The position numbers and the translations under genes are program-made. Shown here one piece after another: positions 8,868-17,903 of a stretch of DNA of 61,237 nucleotides. Origin of the DNA: DATEJJ01 sp039649115. Its GTDB lineage: Bacteria > Actinomycetota > Actinomycetes > Mycobacteriales > Micromonosporaceae. The notes below the pieces were generated by a model that worked only from the letters and a program-made list of their open reading frames with translations, searched no databases and was not told the origin of the DNA. Within the stretch, counting starts at the first letter, position 1; every line of letters starts with the position of its first letter. The stretch is taken from positions 1 through 61,237 of the forward strand of contig JBBWZQ010000418.1 of the NCBI GenBank assembly GCA_039649115.1. The letters run 5' to 3'.

Positions 8868-8904
8868 CACATCATGATCGTAAATGTTGGAGGGGGAGCA
8901 CTCC

Positions 8905-9792
8905 GTGGCTTCCAGCAGGGACCGGCAGCGCAAGCTCGCGCGCGCGAAGATGGAGCGGCAGATGGCGCGGCGGGCCACCAAGGCCCGGCGCAACCGGCAG
9001 GTCCAAGCCGGGATCATCGCGGGCACGGCCGTCGTCCTCGTCGTGCTCGGATCGCTGTGGGTCGGCGGCGTCTTCTCCAGCAAGCACAAGACCACCACCC
9101 AGGCCAGCCAGTGCCGGTGGAACAAGGCCGACACCGCCGGGAACAAGAACCTCAAGGACGTGGGGATGCCGGCGACCTCGGGCCTGCCGAAGGCGGGTAC
9201 CGAGACGATGACGATCAACACCAACCTGGGTGTGATCACCGCGTCCCTCGACCTGGCCAAGGCGCCGTGCACCGCGGCCAGCTTCAAGTACCTGGGCAGC
9301 AAGAGCTTCTTCAACGGCAGCCGGTGCCACCGGCTGCTCGACAAGGGCGACTACGTGCTGCAGTGCGGCGACCCGTCCTACACCGGCTCCGGCGGCCCGG
9401 GCTACACCTTCGCCGACGAGTACCTGCCGGCCGCCGCGGCCGCCGGCGCGAGCCCCAGCGCCGCCAGCACCGTGACCTATCCCGAGGGCGTCCTGGCCAT
9501 GGCGAACTCGGGCACCGACACGAACGGCAGCCAGTTCTTCATCGTGTACAAGGCCAGCCCGTTCCCGCCCAACTACACGGTCTTCGGCCGGATCACCAGC
9601 GGCTTGCCCCTGGTGCAGCAGGTCGGCGACGCGGGTGACGACGGCGCGTTCGCCAGCAACTCGGGTGGCGGCCATCCGAAGAAGGAAGTGAAGATCAATA
9701 CGCTGACCGTCGGGGACGTGGTGCAGCCGAGCCCGTCACCCTCGACCTCGACCTCGGCCCACCCGTCGCCGTCCGCGTCCTCGCGCGCCTGA
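8905..9792 (+). CDS. Membrane-anchored cyclophilin-type peptidyl-prolyl isomerase
   Basis: 295 residues from a GTG at 8905, preceded 6 nt upstream by GGAGGGGGAG; an ATG at 8884 lacks such a site. The highly charged N-terminus (SSRDRQRKLARAKMERQM) is followed by one transmembrane helix at about 35-55, placing the cyclophilin domain outside the membrane. The domain has CHRLL, LQCGDPS and NGSQFFI, so the catalytic Arg of the FHR motif is kept and the usual QGGD reads QCGD. The C-terminus is a Ser/Pro tail. It probably assists folding of exported proteins. A paralogue follows after 28 nt. Confidence 0.93.
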   Translation: MASSRDRQRKLARAKMERQMARRATKARRNRQVQAGIIAGTAVVLVVLGSLWVGGVFSSKHKTTTQASQCRWNKADTAGNKNLKDVGMPATSGLPKAGTETMTINTNLGVITASLDLAKAPCTAASFKYLGSKSFFNGSRCHRLLDKGDYVLQCGDPSYTGSGGPGYTFADEYLPAAAAAGASPSAASTVTYPEGVLAMANSGTDTNGSQFFIVYKASPFPPNYTVFGRITSGLPLVQQVGDAGDDGAFASNSGGGHPKKEVKINTLTVGDVVQPSPSPSTSTSAHPSPSASSRA

Positions 9793-9820
9793 CACAGTCC
9801 GCACCGGAGGTTGAGCAACC

Positions 9821-10759
9821 GTGAGTTCGTCATCCAGGGATCGCCAGCGCGCCGCCGCGCGGGCCAGGCTGGAACGTGAGATCGCGACCCGGGCCGCCCA
9901 CCAGTCCCGCCGGCGGCGGCGCACCGGGATCATCGCGGGCTCGGCGGCTGGTGTCGCCCTGGTGATCGTGCTGGTCATCGTGCTGGTCGCCAACCCCGGC
10001 GGCGGCAAGAAGAAGGCGAGCGCGGCGGCCAGCCCGTCGGCCTCGGCAGCCGCCGCCGCCAGTTGCACCTGGAACTCGGCGACCAACCCGAGCCCGGCGC
10101 CCAGCGGGCCCAGCGCCGCACCGAGCGCCGCACCCAGCGCCAAGCCGTCGCCGAACCCGAACCTGAAGAACGTCGGCACGCCGCCGACCAGCGGGATCGC
10201 GAAGACCGGCAGCCAGACGATGACGATCACCACGAACCTGGGTCCGATCTCGGTGGCCATCGACGACGCGAAGACCCCCTGCGCGGCGGCCAGCTTCAGC
10301 TACCTGGCCAGCAAGAAGTTCTTCGACAACAGCTCGTGCTACCGGATGCACAACAGCGGGTACTTCATCCTGCAGTGCGGTGACCCGTCGGCCACCGGCA
10401 AGGGCGGTCCGACCTACACGTACTCGCCGGAGAACCTGCCCACCGACAGCCGGCCCACGTACACCACCGCGATGGTCGCCGTCGGTACCCCGCCGAGCGC
10501 GGGCGACAACGGCAGCCAGTTCTTCATCGTGTACCGGAACACCGAGGACGACCCGGCGCAGACGCAGGCGGCGACCTCGATCCTGCCCGCCCAGTACACG
10601 GTGCTCGGCACCGTCACCTCGGGCATGGACCTGGTGCAGAAGGTGGCGGCGGCCGGGCTGACCCCGGCGAGCAAGAGCGACGCCAACACCGGCAAGCCCA
10701 AGACGCCACTGGACATCAGGACCCTGACGGTGAGTGCGCCCGGCGCGTCAGGTTCCTGA
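9821..10759 (+). CDS. Second membrane-anchored cyclophilin-type peptidyl-prolyl isomerase
   Basis: 312 residues from a GTG at 9821 with GGAGG about 10 nt upstream. The layout matches its neighbour: a charged N-terminus (SSRDRQRAAARARLEREIA), a transmembrane helix at about 36-55, an Ala/Ser/Pro linker with repeated PSAA units, and a cyclophilin domain with CYRMH, LQCGDPS and NGSQFFI. The Arg of the FHR motif is kept (Tyr-Arg). It is a tandem duplicate of the preceding gene and its end overlaps the convergent relA by 12 nt. Confidence 0.93.
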   Translation: MSSSSRDRQRAAARARLEREIATRAAHQSRRRRRTGIIAGSAAGVALVIVLVIVLVANPGGGKKKASAAASPSASAAAAASCTWNSATNPSPAPSGPSAAPSAAPSAKPSPNPNLKNVGTPPTSGIAKTGSQTMTITTNLGPISVAIDDAKTPCAAASFSYLASKKFFDNSSCYRMHNSGYFILQCGDPSATGKGGPTYTYSPENLPTDSRPTYTTAMVAVGTPPSAGDNGSQFFIVYRNTEDDPAQTQAATSILPAQYTVLGTVTSGMDLVQKVAAAGLTPASKSDANTGKPKTPLDIRTLTVSAPGASGS

Positions 10760-13354
10760 CGTCACCCGGTACGCGTCGTACACGCCGTCCACCTTGCGTA
10801 CCGCGGCCAGCAGGTGGCCCAGGTGCTTCGGGTCGGCCATCTCGAAGCTGAACCGGCTCACCGCGACCCGGTCGCGGGTGGTGGCGACGGTCGCGGACAG
10901 GATGTTGACCCGCTCCTCGGACAGCACCCGGGTGATGTCGGCGAGCAGCTTGTGCCGGTCCAGGGCCTCGACCTGGATGGCCACCAGGAATGTCGAGGCG
11001 CTGGTCGGCTTCCAGGTCACCTCGACGCAGCGCTCCGGCTGCTCGCGCAGGTCCTCGGCGTTGACGCAGTCGTCGCGGTGCACGCTCACCCCGCCGGAGC
11101 GGGTGACGAACCCGAAGATCGCGTCCGGCGGTACCGGCGTGCAGCAGCGGGCCAGCTTGATCCACACGTCCGCGACGCCCTTGACCACCACGCCCGGGTC
11201 GTACGCGACGCCGCGGGTGCGGGGCGGGCGGGTGGCGACCGCGGTCTCGGCGATGTCCTCGACCGCGCCCTCCTCGCCGCCGTACGCGGCGACCAGGCGG
11301 GACACCACGGTCTGCGCGGAGACCTGGCTCTCCCCCACGGCGGCATAGAGCGAGGCCACGTCGGCCAGGTGCAGCTCCCGGGCGATGGTCATCAGCATCT
11401 CGGCGGTCAGCAGCCGCTGCAGCGGCAGGCCCTGCTTGCGCATGGCCTTGGTGATCGCCTCCTTGCCGGCCTCGATCGCCTCCTCGCGCCGCTCCTTGTT
11501 GAAGTACTGCCGGATCTTGGTCCGCGCCCGTGGGCTCTTGACGAAGCCCATCCAGTCCTGGCTCGGCCCGGCCGATTCGGACTTGGACGTGAAGATCTCG
11601 ATCACGTCGCCGTTGGACAGGGTCGACTCCAGCGGTACCAGCTTGCCGTTGACCCGCGCGCCGATGCACTTGTGCCCGACCTCGGTGTGCACCGCGTAGG
11701 CGAAGTCGACCGGGGTCGAGCCGGTGGGCAGCGCCACCACGTCGCCCTTGGGCGTGAAGACGTAGACCTCCTGGCTGGACAGGTCGAAGCGCAGCGCGTC
11801 GAGGAACTCGCTCGGGTCGCTGGCCTCCCGCTGCCAGTCCAGCAACTGGCGCAGCCAGGTCATCTCGTCGACGTTGGCCGGGCCGACGATGGTGGCGCCC
11901 TTGGTCTCCTTGTACCGCCAGTGCGCCGCGATGCCGTATTCCGCCGTGCGGTGCATCGCGGTGGTCCGGATCTGCATCTCCACCGGCTTGCCGTTCGGCC
12001 CGATCACGGTGGTGTGCAGCGACTGGTACATGTTGAACTTGGGCATGGCGATGTAGTCCTTGAACCGGCCCGGAACAGGCTGCCAGTTCGCGTGGATCAC
12101 GCCGAGCGCCGCATAGCAGTCGCGCACCGTGTCGACCAGGATCCGTACCCCCACCAGGTCGTAGATCTCCGCGAACTCCCGGGATCGCGAGATCATCTTC
12201 TGGTAGATCGAGTACAGGTGCTTGGGCCGGCCGGTGACGTTCGCCTTGATCTTCGCGGCCCGCAGGTCGGTGGTCACCTTGTTGGTCACCGACCGGAGCA
12301 GCGCGTCACGCTGCGGGGCGTGCTCGTTGATCAGGCGGTTGATCTCTTCGAACTTCTTGGGGAACAGCGTGCCGAAGGAGAGGTCCTCCAGCTCCCACTT
12401 GATCGTGTTCATGCCGAGCCGGTGCGCGAGCGGCGCCAGGATCTCCAGCGTCTCCTTGGCCTTCTGCTCCTGCTTGGGCCGGGGCAGGAAGGTCAGCGTG
12501 CGCATGTTGTGCAGCCGGTCGGCCAGCTTGATGACCAGTACCCGCGGGTCCTTGGCCATCGCGACCACCATCTTGCGGATGGTCTCGGCCTTGGCCGCGT
12601 CGCCCAGCTTGACCTTGTCGAGCTTGGTCACGCCGTCGACGAGCAGCGACACCTCCCCGCCGAAGTCCGCGCGGACCTCTTCGAGCGTGTAGTCGGTGTC
12701 CTCGATCGTGTCGTGCAGCAGCGCCGCGACCAGCGTCGTGGTGTCCATGCCCAGGTCCGCGAGCACGTTCGCCACGGCCAGCGGGTGGGTGATGTAGGGG
12801 TCGCCGGACTTGCGGTACTGGCCGCTGTGCCAGCGCGCCGCGGACTCGTACGCCCGCTGCAGCAGCCGGATGTCGGCCTTGGGGTGGGTGGCCCGGTGCG
12901 TCGCGATCAGCGGCTCCAGCACCTCGCTGACCTGCTGGCTCTGCCACGGGGCGTTGAACCGGGCCAGCCGGGCCCGCACCCGCCGCCCGGTGGGGGCACC
13001 GCCGACCAGGCCGCCGAAGGCCGAGGAGTTGCCTGGTGCGTCCTCCTCGGCGAGCGCGCTGTCCGGCCCGGTCACCGCTGTCGTCGGGAACGGCAGCACC
13101 ACCGCGCCGTTGCCGCTCGGGGCTGCCACGCGCAGCCGCACCGGCCGGTCGTGGTCGTCAAGTCCGGGGTCGTCGTCCTCCCCGTCATCCACCCAGGAGC
13201 TGTCGGCCCCCAGGTCCTCGACGTCCTCGTCCACCGGGGGTGCGATCAGTTCACCGCCCTGCGCCACCGTGTCGGGGCGCGTCGGGTCGGCGCGCGTGTC
13301 ATCCGATGAGGGAGGCACGGCGCCCGGTACGTGTGGCGCGACGTCATTCGACAA
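10748..13354 (-). CDS. relA: Bifunctional (p)ppGpp synthetase/hydrolase RelA/SpoT (Rsh)
   Basis: Makes and degrades the stringent-response alarmone (p)ppGpp. From the TTG at 13354 (GGTGAGGAG about 6 nt upstream) the protein has 868 residues. An acidic disordered N-terminus of about 130 residues comes first. The HD hydrolase domain follows (HSGQYRKSGDPYITHP and LLHDTIEDT, intact), then the synthetase domain (YSIYQKM, FKDYIAMPK), a TGS domain (VYVFTPKGDVVALP) and a C-terminal ACT domain. The extra N-terminus is longer than in E. coli homologues. The frame stays open further upstream but runs into apt, so this start is preferred. It follows apt on the same strand. Confidence 0.96.
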   Translation of the reverse strand: MSNDVAPHVPGAVPPSSDDTRADPTRPDTVAQGGELIAPPVDEDVEDLGADSSWVDDGEDDDPGLDDHDRPVRLRVAAPSGNGAVVLPFPTTAVTGPDSALAEEDAPGNSSAFGGLVGGAPTGRRVRARLARFNAPWQSQQVSEVLEPLIATHRATHPKADIRLLQRAYESAARWHSGQYRKSGDPYITHPLAVANVLADLGMDTTTLVAALLHDTIEDTDYTLEEVRADFGGEVSLLVDGVTKLDKVKLGDAAKAETIRKMVVAMAKDPRVLVIKLADRLHNMRTLTFLPRPKQEQKAKETLEILAPLAHRLGMNTIKWELEDLSFGTLFPKKFEEINRLINEHAPQRDALLRSVTNKVTTDLRAAKIKANVTGRPKHLYSIYQKMISRSREFAEIYDLVGVRILVDTVRDCYAALGVIHANWQPVPGRFKDYIAMPKFNMYQSLHTTVIGPNGKPVEMQIRTTAMHRTAEYGIAAHWRYKETKGATIVGPANVDEMTWLRQLLDWQREASDPSEFLDALRFDLSSQEVYVFTPKGDVVALPTGSTPVDFAYAVHTEVGHKCIGARVNGKLVPLESTLSNGDVIEIFTSKSESAGPSQDWMGFVKSPRARTKIRQYFNKERREEAIEAGKEAITKAMRKQGLPLQRLLTAEMLMTIARELHLADVASLYAAVGESQVSAQTVVSRLVAAYGGEEGAVEDIAETAVATRPPRTRGVAYDPGVVVKGVADVWIKLARCCTPVPPDAIFGFVTRSGGVSVHRDDCVNAEDLREQPERCVEVTWKPTSASTFLVAIQVEALDRHKLLADITRVLSEERVNILSATVATTRDRVAVSRFSFEMADPKHLGHLLAAVRKVDGVYDAYRVTSGT

Positions 13355-13455
13355 CGTCCGCTCCTCACCTCGCCGACCTGGGAAGGCAATCGTACCCGGC
13401 AGGACCCACGGGGTACCCCGGCGACCGTCCGCGATGTTGCTGCCGGAACCCCCTG

Positions 13456-14019
13456 TCAGACGACCAGGAGGGCATGAACCGGACGCCCGGGCAGCCGCTG
13501 CCTGCCGGCGAGGAAGGACAGCTCGATCAGCACGCTGAAGCCTACGAGCGTGCCACCGGCCCGCTCCACCAGACCGAGCGTCGCCTCGGCGGTACCGCCG
13601 GTGGCGAGCACGTCGTCGACCACGAGCACCCGCTGGCCGGGCAGGAAGGCGTCCTCGTGCAGTTCCAGGATGGCCTCGCCGTACTCCAGCCCGTAGGCGG
13701 CGGCGAAGGCGGGGCGGGGCAGCTTGCCCGCCTTGCGGACCGGTACCACACCGACACCGGCCGCGTAGGCCACCGCCGCCGCGATCACGAAGCCGCGCGC
13801 CTCGATCCCCACCACGACATCGAAGCCGCTGGGCGCGTGGTACCCGGAGATCGCGTCCACGACCGCCCGGAACGCCGCGCCGTCGGCGAACAGCGGGGTC
13901 AGGTCCTTGAACATCACCCCGGGCTGGGGGAAGTCGGGCACGTCCAAGGCCCGGCTGGCGACCAGCCCGGCCAGTTCCGGCCCGCTGTCGCCCGTGGGCC
14001 GGATCAGCTCGCTCACCAT
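13456..14019 (-). CDS. apt: Adenine phosphoribosyltransferase
   Basis: Salvages adenine to AMP using PRPP. 187 residues with the PRPP-binding motif VLVVDDVLATGGTA at about 131-144 and the family signature GIEARGFVIA at about 71-80. The N-terminal PDFPQPGVMFKDLTPL stretch is also typical. It sits 17 nt after secF and about 100 nt before relA on the same strand, the standard actinobacterial order. ATG at 14019 is followed at once by an in-frame GTG, either of which could start translation. Confidence 0.96.
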   Translation of the reverse strand: MVSELIRPTGDSGPELAGLVASRALDVPDFPQPGVMFKDLTPLFADGAAFRAVVDAISGYHAPSGFDVVVGIEARGFVIAAAVAYAAGVGVVPVRKAGKLPRPAFAAAYGLEYGEAILELHEDAFLPGQRVLVVDDVLATGGTAEATLGLVERAGGTLVGFSVLIELSFLAGRQRLPGRPVHALLVV

Positions 14020-14036
14020 GCGCGCGGACCCGCCCC

Positions 14037-15326
14037 TCAGTGCCGCCGCTTGCCGCCGCTGGGGCGGCTGGTGCGGGAAGAACCGGTGCGCTTGGCCGGC
14101 GTGGCCTTGGCACCGCCGGCCCTGGCCTGGGTCGCCTTGGCCGGGGTGGGCTTGGCGCCCACCCGGGGCGTGACGCCGGCCAGCTCACCCGCGGGCGTCT
14201 GGTCGTCGACCAGTTCACCCTCGACGATCTCGTCGTCCGTCCGGCCACCGTCCGACTCGGGCAGCGCCCGGCGACCGGTGGAGGCGACCACCTTGATCCT
14301 GCCGGGGTCGGCGGCACGCTTGGCGAGGATGCGGTTCGCGTGGTTGCGGAAGCGCGGGTCCAACATCTTGAAGTCGACCAGCCACGGCGTGGCCAGGAAC
14401 AGCGAGGAGTACGCGCCGGTGATCATGCCGACGAACAGCACCAGCGCGAGGTCCTCGAGGGTACCCACGCCGAGCAGCCCGGCGCCCACGAACAGCAGGC
14501 CGGCGACGGGCAGCAGGCCGATGAGCGAGGTGTTGATCGAGCGCATCAGGGTCTGGTTGACCGCGAGGTTGGCCGCCTCGGGGTAGGTGAACCGCGAGAC
14601 GCCGAGCAGGCCGCGGGTGTTCTCGTCGACCTTGTCGAACACCACCACGGTGTCGTACAGCGAGTAACCCAGGATGGTCAGCAGGCCGACCACGGTGCCG
14701 GGGGTCACCTGGAAGCCGACCAGCGAGTACACGCCCGCCGTGAGGATCAGGTCGTGGATCAGGGCGAGTACCGCCGCCCCGGCCACCTTGATCTCCTTGA
14801 ACCGGATCCACATGAAGATGCTGACCGCGATCAGGAAGGCGATGAGGGCACGGATCGCCTGCGTGGTGACCTCGCTGCCCCAGGAGGAGCTCACCTCGCT
14901 GGTGTTGATGTCGGTCGGCTTCACGTGCGCCGCGCTGGCGATGGCCGGGATCACCTTCGAGATCTGCGCCGCGTCCTGCTGGTTGTTGGTGGGCTTCTCG
15001 GTGCGGATCACGTACTGGCGGGTGCCGCCGGTGCCGGCGGTCTGCGCGCTGGAGACCACCACACCCTGCGCCTCCACCGACTGGCGCACCGCGGTGAGCG
15101 AGGTGCCCGCCTTGACCGGCACGAGGTACTGGTTGCCGCCGGCGAACTCGATGCCGAAGTTGAAACCGCGGAACACGATGCTCGCGAGGCAGATCACGAT
15201 GATCACGCCGGACGCGAAGTACCACCGCTTGCGGGGACCGATGAAGTCGATATCGGTCTCGCCGCGGTACAGGCGGTGGAGGAAGGAACCGCGGGACCTC
15301 GTGCGTGTCCCCGTTCGTACCGACAT
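14037..15326 (-). CDS. secF: Protein translocase subunit SecF
   Basis: A membrane partner of SecD that uses the proton-motive force to help protein export through SecYEG. 429 residues with six expected transmembrane segments, the first near residue 32 followed by FGIEFAGG in the periplasm-facing loop. The SecD/SecF export domain has the TILGYSLYDTVVVFD signature. The C-terminus is an Ala/Lys/Thr-rich tail of about 110 residues, longer than in Gram-negatives. The ATG at 15326 lies 2 nt after the secD stop, with AAGGAG inside the end of secD, so translation is coupled. Confidence 0.97.
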   Translation of the reverse strand: MSVRTGTRTRSRGSFLHRLYRGETDIDFIGPRKRWYFASGVIIVICLASIVFRGFNFGIEFAGGNQYLVPVKAGTSLTAVRQSVEAQGVVVSSAQTAGTGGTRQYVIRTEKPTNNQQDAAQISKVIPAIASAAHVKPTDINTSEVSSSWGSEVTTQAIRALIAFLIAVSIFMWIRFKEIKVAGAAVLALIHDLILTAGVYSLVGFQVTPGTVVGLLTILGYSLYDTVVVFDKVDENTRGLLGVSRFTYPEAANLAVNQTLMRSINTSLIGLLPVAGLLFVGAGLLGVGTLEDLALVLFVGMITGAYSSLFLATPWLVDFKMLDPRFRNHANRILAKRAADPGRIKVVASTGRRALPESDGGRTDDEIVEGELVDDQTPAGELAGVTPRVGAKPTPAKATQARAGGAKATPAKRTGSSRTSRPSGGKRRH

Positions 15327-15328
15327 CG

Positions 15329-17227
15329 TCAGGACTCCTTCGTGCGCACGGTACCGAAGCGGGTGCCCCCGGGCTCGACCGCCTTGCCGGGGCGCAGCGC
15401 GCCGAGGCCGGAGATCCTCGGCGAACTGAACGTGTTCGAACGCGCCAGCAGGGCGACGAGCGGGTGCGTGAACAGGAACACGATCAGCAGGTCGAGGATG
15501 GTGGACAGTCCCAGAGTAAACGCGAAGCCCTTCACCGCGCCGGCCGCGAGCCAGTACAGGATCGCCGCCGCGAGGAAGGACACCGCGTCCGCGGAGAGGA
15601 TGGTGCGCCGCGCCCGTACCCACGCACGGGGTACCGAGCTGCGCATGGTGCGGCCCTCCTTCACCTCGTCTTTGAGGCGTTCGAAGAACACCACGAACGA
15701 GTCGGCCGTAATGCCGATGGCCACGATGAACCCGGCGATGCCGGCGAGGCTCAGCGTGAAGCCCATCATCCGGCCGAGTACGACCAGCGAGCCGAACACC
15801 AGCGCGGCGGACACGGCGAGACTGGCGATCACCACCAGGCCCAGCGCGCGGTAGTAGAAGAGGCAGTACAGGATGACCAGGGCCAGGCCGATCGCGCCGG
15901 CGAGCATGCCGTACTCGAGCTGCTGGATGCCCAGGGTCGGGCTGACGCTGCTGACCGACTCGGTCTTGAACGACAGCGGGAGCGAGCCGTACTTGAGCTG
16001 GGTGGCCAGTGTCTTGGAGGTCGTCTCGTCGATGCCGCTGCCGTTGATGATGGCGTCACCGACGATCACCTGCTGGATGACCGGCGCCGAGACCACCTCG
16101 TTGTCCAGCACGATGGCCACCTGCGCGCCGGTCGTGCTGCCACTGGTCTGGCCGCTGGACTGGCCGTCCTTCATCGCCTGCTCGGTCAGCGCGGTCCACT
16201 TGCTGCCGCCGGCGCTGGTGAACTTGAGGGCGACGTTCCAGCCGCCGTTGTTGGCGTCGAAGTTGGCGACCGCGCTGCGCACGTCGGTACCGGTGACCTT
16301 CGCGGCGTCCAGCACGTACTTGGTGTGCGCGTCGAGGCTCTGGTCGCACGCGACGACCTGCTGCTTCGGGTCGCTGATCGAGCCGGGCTGGCGCGCGTTG
16401 AGCTGCGAGCACTCCACCGTCGGGAGGTAGAACTGCATGGTCAGCGGCAGCACCGCCACCTCGTCCGGAGACAGCCGCGCGAACGGTGCCAGGACGCTGA
16501 GCGTGCTCGCGTCCGGGTTGGCCGGGTCCACCTGGCCCTGCTGGGCGGCGCTGAGGTACTGCCCCGCGATGTCGTAGGTGGAGCCCAGCTTCGCCTTCAC
16601 CTCGTTCAGCCGCTTCGCCGCGTCGGCTGCCGCGGCCGACTGGGACGGGTTCAGCGACGGGGTGCCCGAGGCGCCGGCGGCGGCCGAACCGGAGGCCGAC
16701 GCGCTCGCCTTGGCGGACGGCGTCGAGGACGGCTTCGTCGACGGCGTGGTGGACGGGGAGGTCGACGGCTTCGTCGAGCCGGAGACGCTGGCCGAGCCGC
16801 TGGTCGACGGGGACGGCGAGGCGGTGCTCACCGGGTGGTCCTGCGCGGTCGCCTTGACCTCGCGGAAGTTCAGCTGTGCCGGGGCCACCAGCTTGCGCAG
16901 CTGGTCCTCGGTCGCACCACGGGCCACGTTCACCACGATGTTCTTGGTGCCCTCGGTGACTACCTCGGCCTCGGTGACGCCGCTCGCGTTCACCCGTTGG
17001 GCGATGATCTTCCTGGCCTGGCCGAGGCTCTCCGGAGTCGGATTCTTGCCGCCGACCTGGGTCACCGCGGAGAGCGTCATGCTCGTCCCGCCACGAAGGT
17101 CCAGGCCGAGCCTGGGGTGTGCCTTCTTGTCGCCGGTGAAGAACACCAGCGCGTAGAGGCCAACGAGGATGACCGCGAGTACGAGGAAGTATCGCGACAC
17201 CTTGAACTGTCCGGAGGGTGCGGCCAC
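15329..17227 (-). CDS. secD: Protein translocase subunit SecD
   Basis: 632 residues from a GTG at 17227. A first transmembrane helix (about 13-30) is followed by LGLDLRGGTSMTL, the SecD signature. The large extracytoplasmic region carries a Ser/Thr/Pro/Ala-rich low-complexity insert at about 155-215, common in actinobacterial SecD. Five more membrane helices form the C-terminal domain (IAGFIVAIGITADSFVVFFERLKDE). It forms a unit with secF (2-nt gap) and yajC (76 nt upstream). Confidence 0.97.
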   Translation of the reverse strand: MAAPSGQFKVSRYFLVLAVILVGLYALVFFTGDKKAHPRLGLDLRGGTSMTLSAVTQVGGKNPTPESLGQARKIIAQRVNASGVTEAEVVTEGTKNIVVNVARGATEDQLRKLVAPAQLNFREVKATAQDHPVSTASPSPSTSGSASVSGSTKPSTSPSTTPSTKPSSTPSAKASASASGSAAAGASGTPSLNPSQSAAAADAAKRLNEVKAKLGSTYDIAGQYLSAAQQGQVDPANPDASTLSVLAPFARLSPDEVAVLPLTMQFYLPTVECSQLNARQPGSISDPKQQVVACDQSLDAHTKYVLDAAKVTGTDVRSAVANFDANNGGWNVALKFTSAGGSKWTALTEQAMKDGQSSGQTSGSTTGAQVAIVLDNEVVSAPVIQQVIVGDAIINGSGIDETTSKTLATQLKYGSLPLSFKTESVSSVSPTLGIQQLEYGMLAGAIGLALVILYCLFYYRALGLVVIASLAVSAALVFGSLVVLGRMMGFTLSLAGIAGFIVAIGITADSFVVFFERLKDEVKEGRTMRSSVPRAWVRARRTILSADAVSFLAAAILYWLAAGAVKGFAFTLGLSTILDLLIVFLFTHPLVALLARSNTFSSPRISGLGALRPGKAVEPGGTRFGTVRTKES

Positions 17228-17303
17228 GGTTATCCCGTCTTTGCGTTTCGTCTGTCGGTTGACATCAAGGAGTGATCGACACCGCGGGGACGCGCGGTGG
17301 CGA

Positions 17304-17735
17304 TCAGTCCTTGCGGCGCTCGATCACGGAGTTGGCGCCCTCGGCCCGGTCGTCGGCGCGCGGCGCGGCCGGCTCGGGCTCGGTGAACTCCGCCTCGTCG
17401 GCGTCCGCGGCGTCGTCCGGCTCCGCCGTCTCGTGCTGCGCGGGGGTGACCGTGCGCGAGACCGCGCCGCGGGCGAACTTCATGACGACGTCGGGGGCGA
17501 CCTCCAGCAGGATGGAGCCCTCCGCCTCGTCGATCTCCACGACCTCGCCGTAGATGCCGCTGCTGGTCATGACCTCGTCGCCGGGCCCCAGCGAGGCCTG
17601 CATGCTCTGCATCGCGCGGGTGCGGCGCTGCTGCGGACGAATCATCAGGAAGTACATCGCGCCGATGATGAGAATGATAAAGAGCAGAGGTAGTGCGCTA
17701 CTACCGCCGTTCGTGGCTGCCAGTGGCACCGTCAT
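17304..17735 (-). CDS. yajC: Preprotein translocase accessory subunit YajC
   Basis: 143 residues. A single N-terminal membrane helix (LPLLFIILIIGAMYFLMI) is followed by the conserved RPQQRR turn, the compact YajC fold (GDEVMTSSGIYGEV) and an acidic Ala/Glu/Asp tail. It associates with SecDF. GGAAGG lies just before the ATG. The 168-nt gap to ruvB holds a short palindrome CTGACACGTCAG (17754-17765), which may belong to the promoter. Confidence 0.95.
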   Translation of the reverse strand: MTVPLAATNGGSSALPLLFIILIIGAMYFLMIRPQQRRTRAMQSMQASLGPGDEVMTSSGIYGEVVEIDEAEGSILLEVAPDVVMKFARGAVSRTVTPAQHETAEPDDAADADEAEFTEPEPAAPRADDRAEGANSVIERRKD

Positions 17736-17903
17736 ACCTTCCGATGGGGCCCGCTGACACGTCAGACGCGCCGCGCAGGCTTCAATTGCGTCCTGTCCGG
17801 ACCGCGGGCGAGTCTAGCCGGTCAAGCTGGGATCACCGAAAGCGACGCAGATCACGTTCAGATTACGAGACGTCGATTCTTCGCCGCCCGCGCCCGCTGG
17901 CGA

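Noticed and set aside
17754..17765. CTGACACGTCAG palindrome upstream of yajC as an operator
   Set aside because: Only 5-bp arms and a single copy; too weak to call without a regulator.
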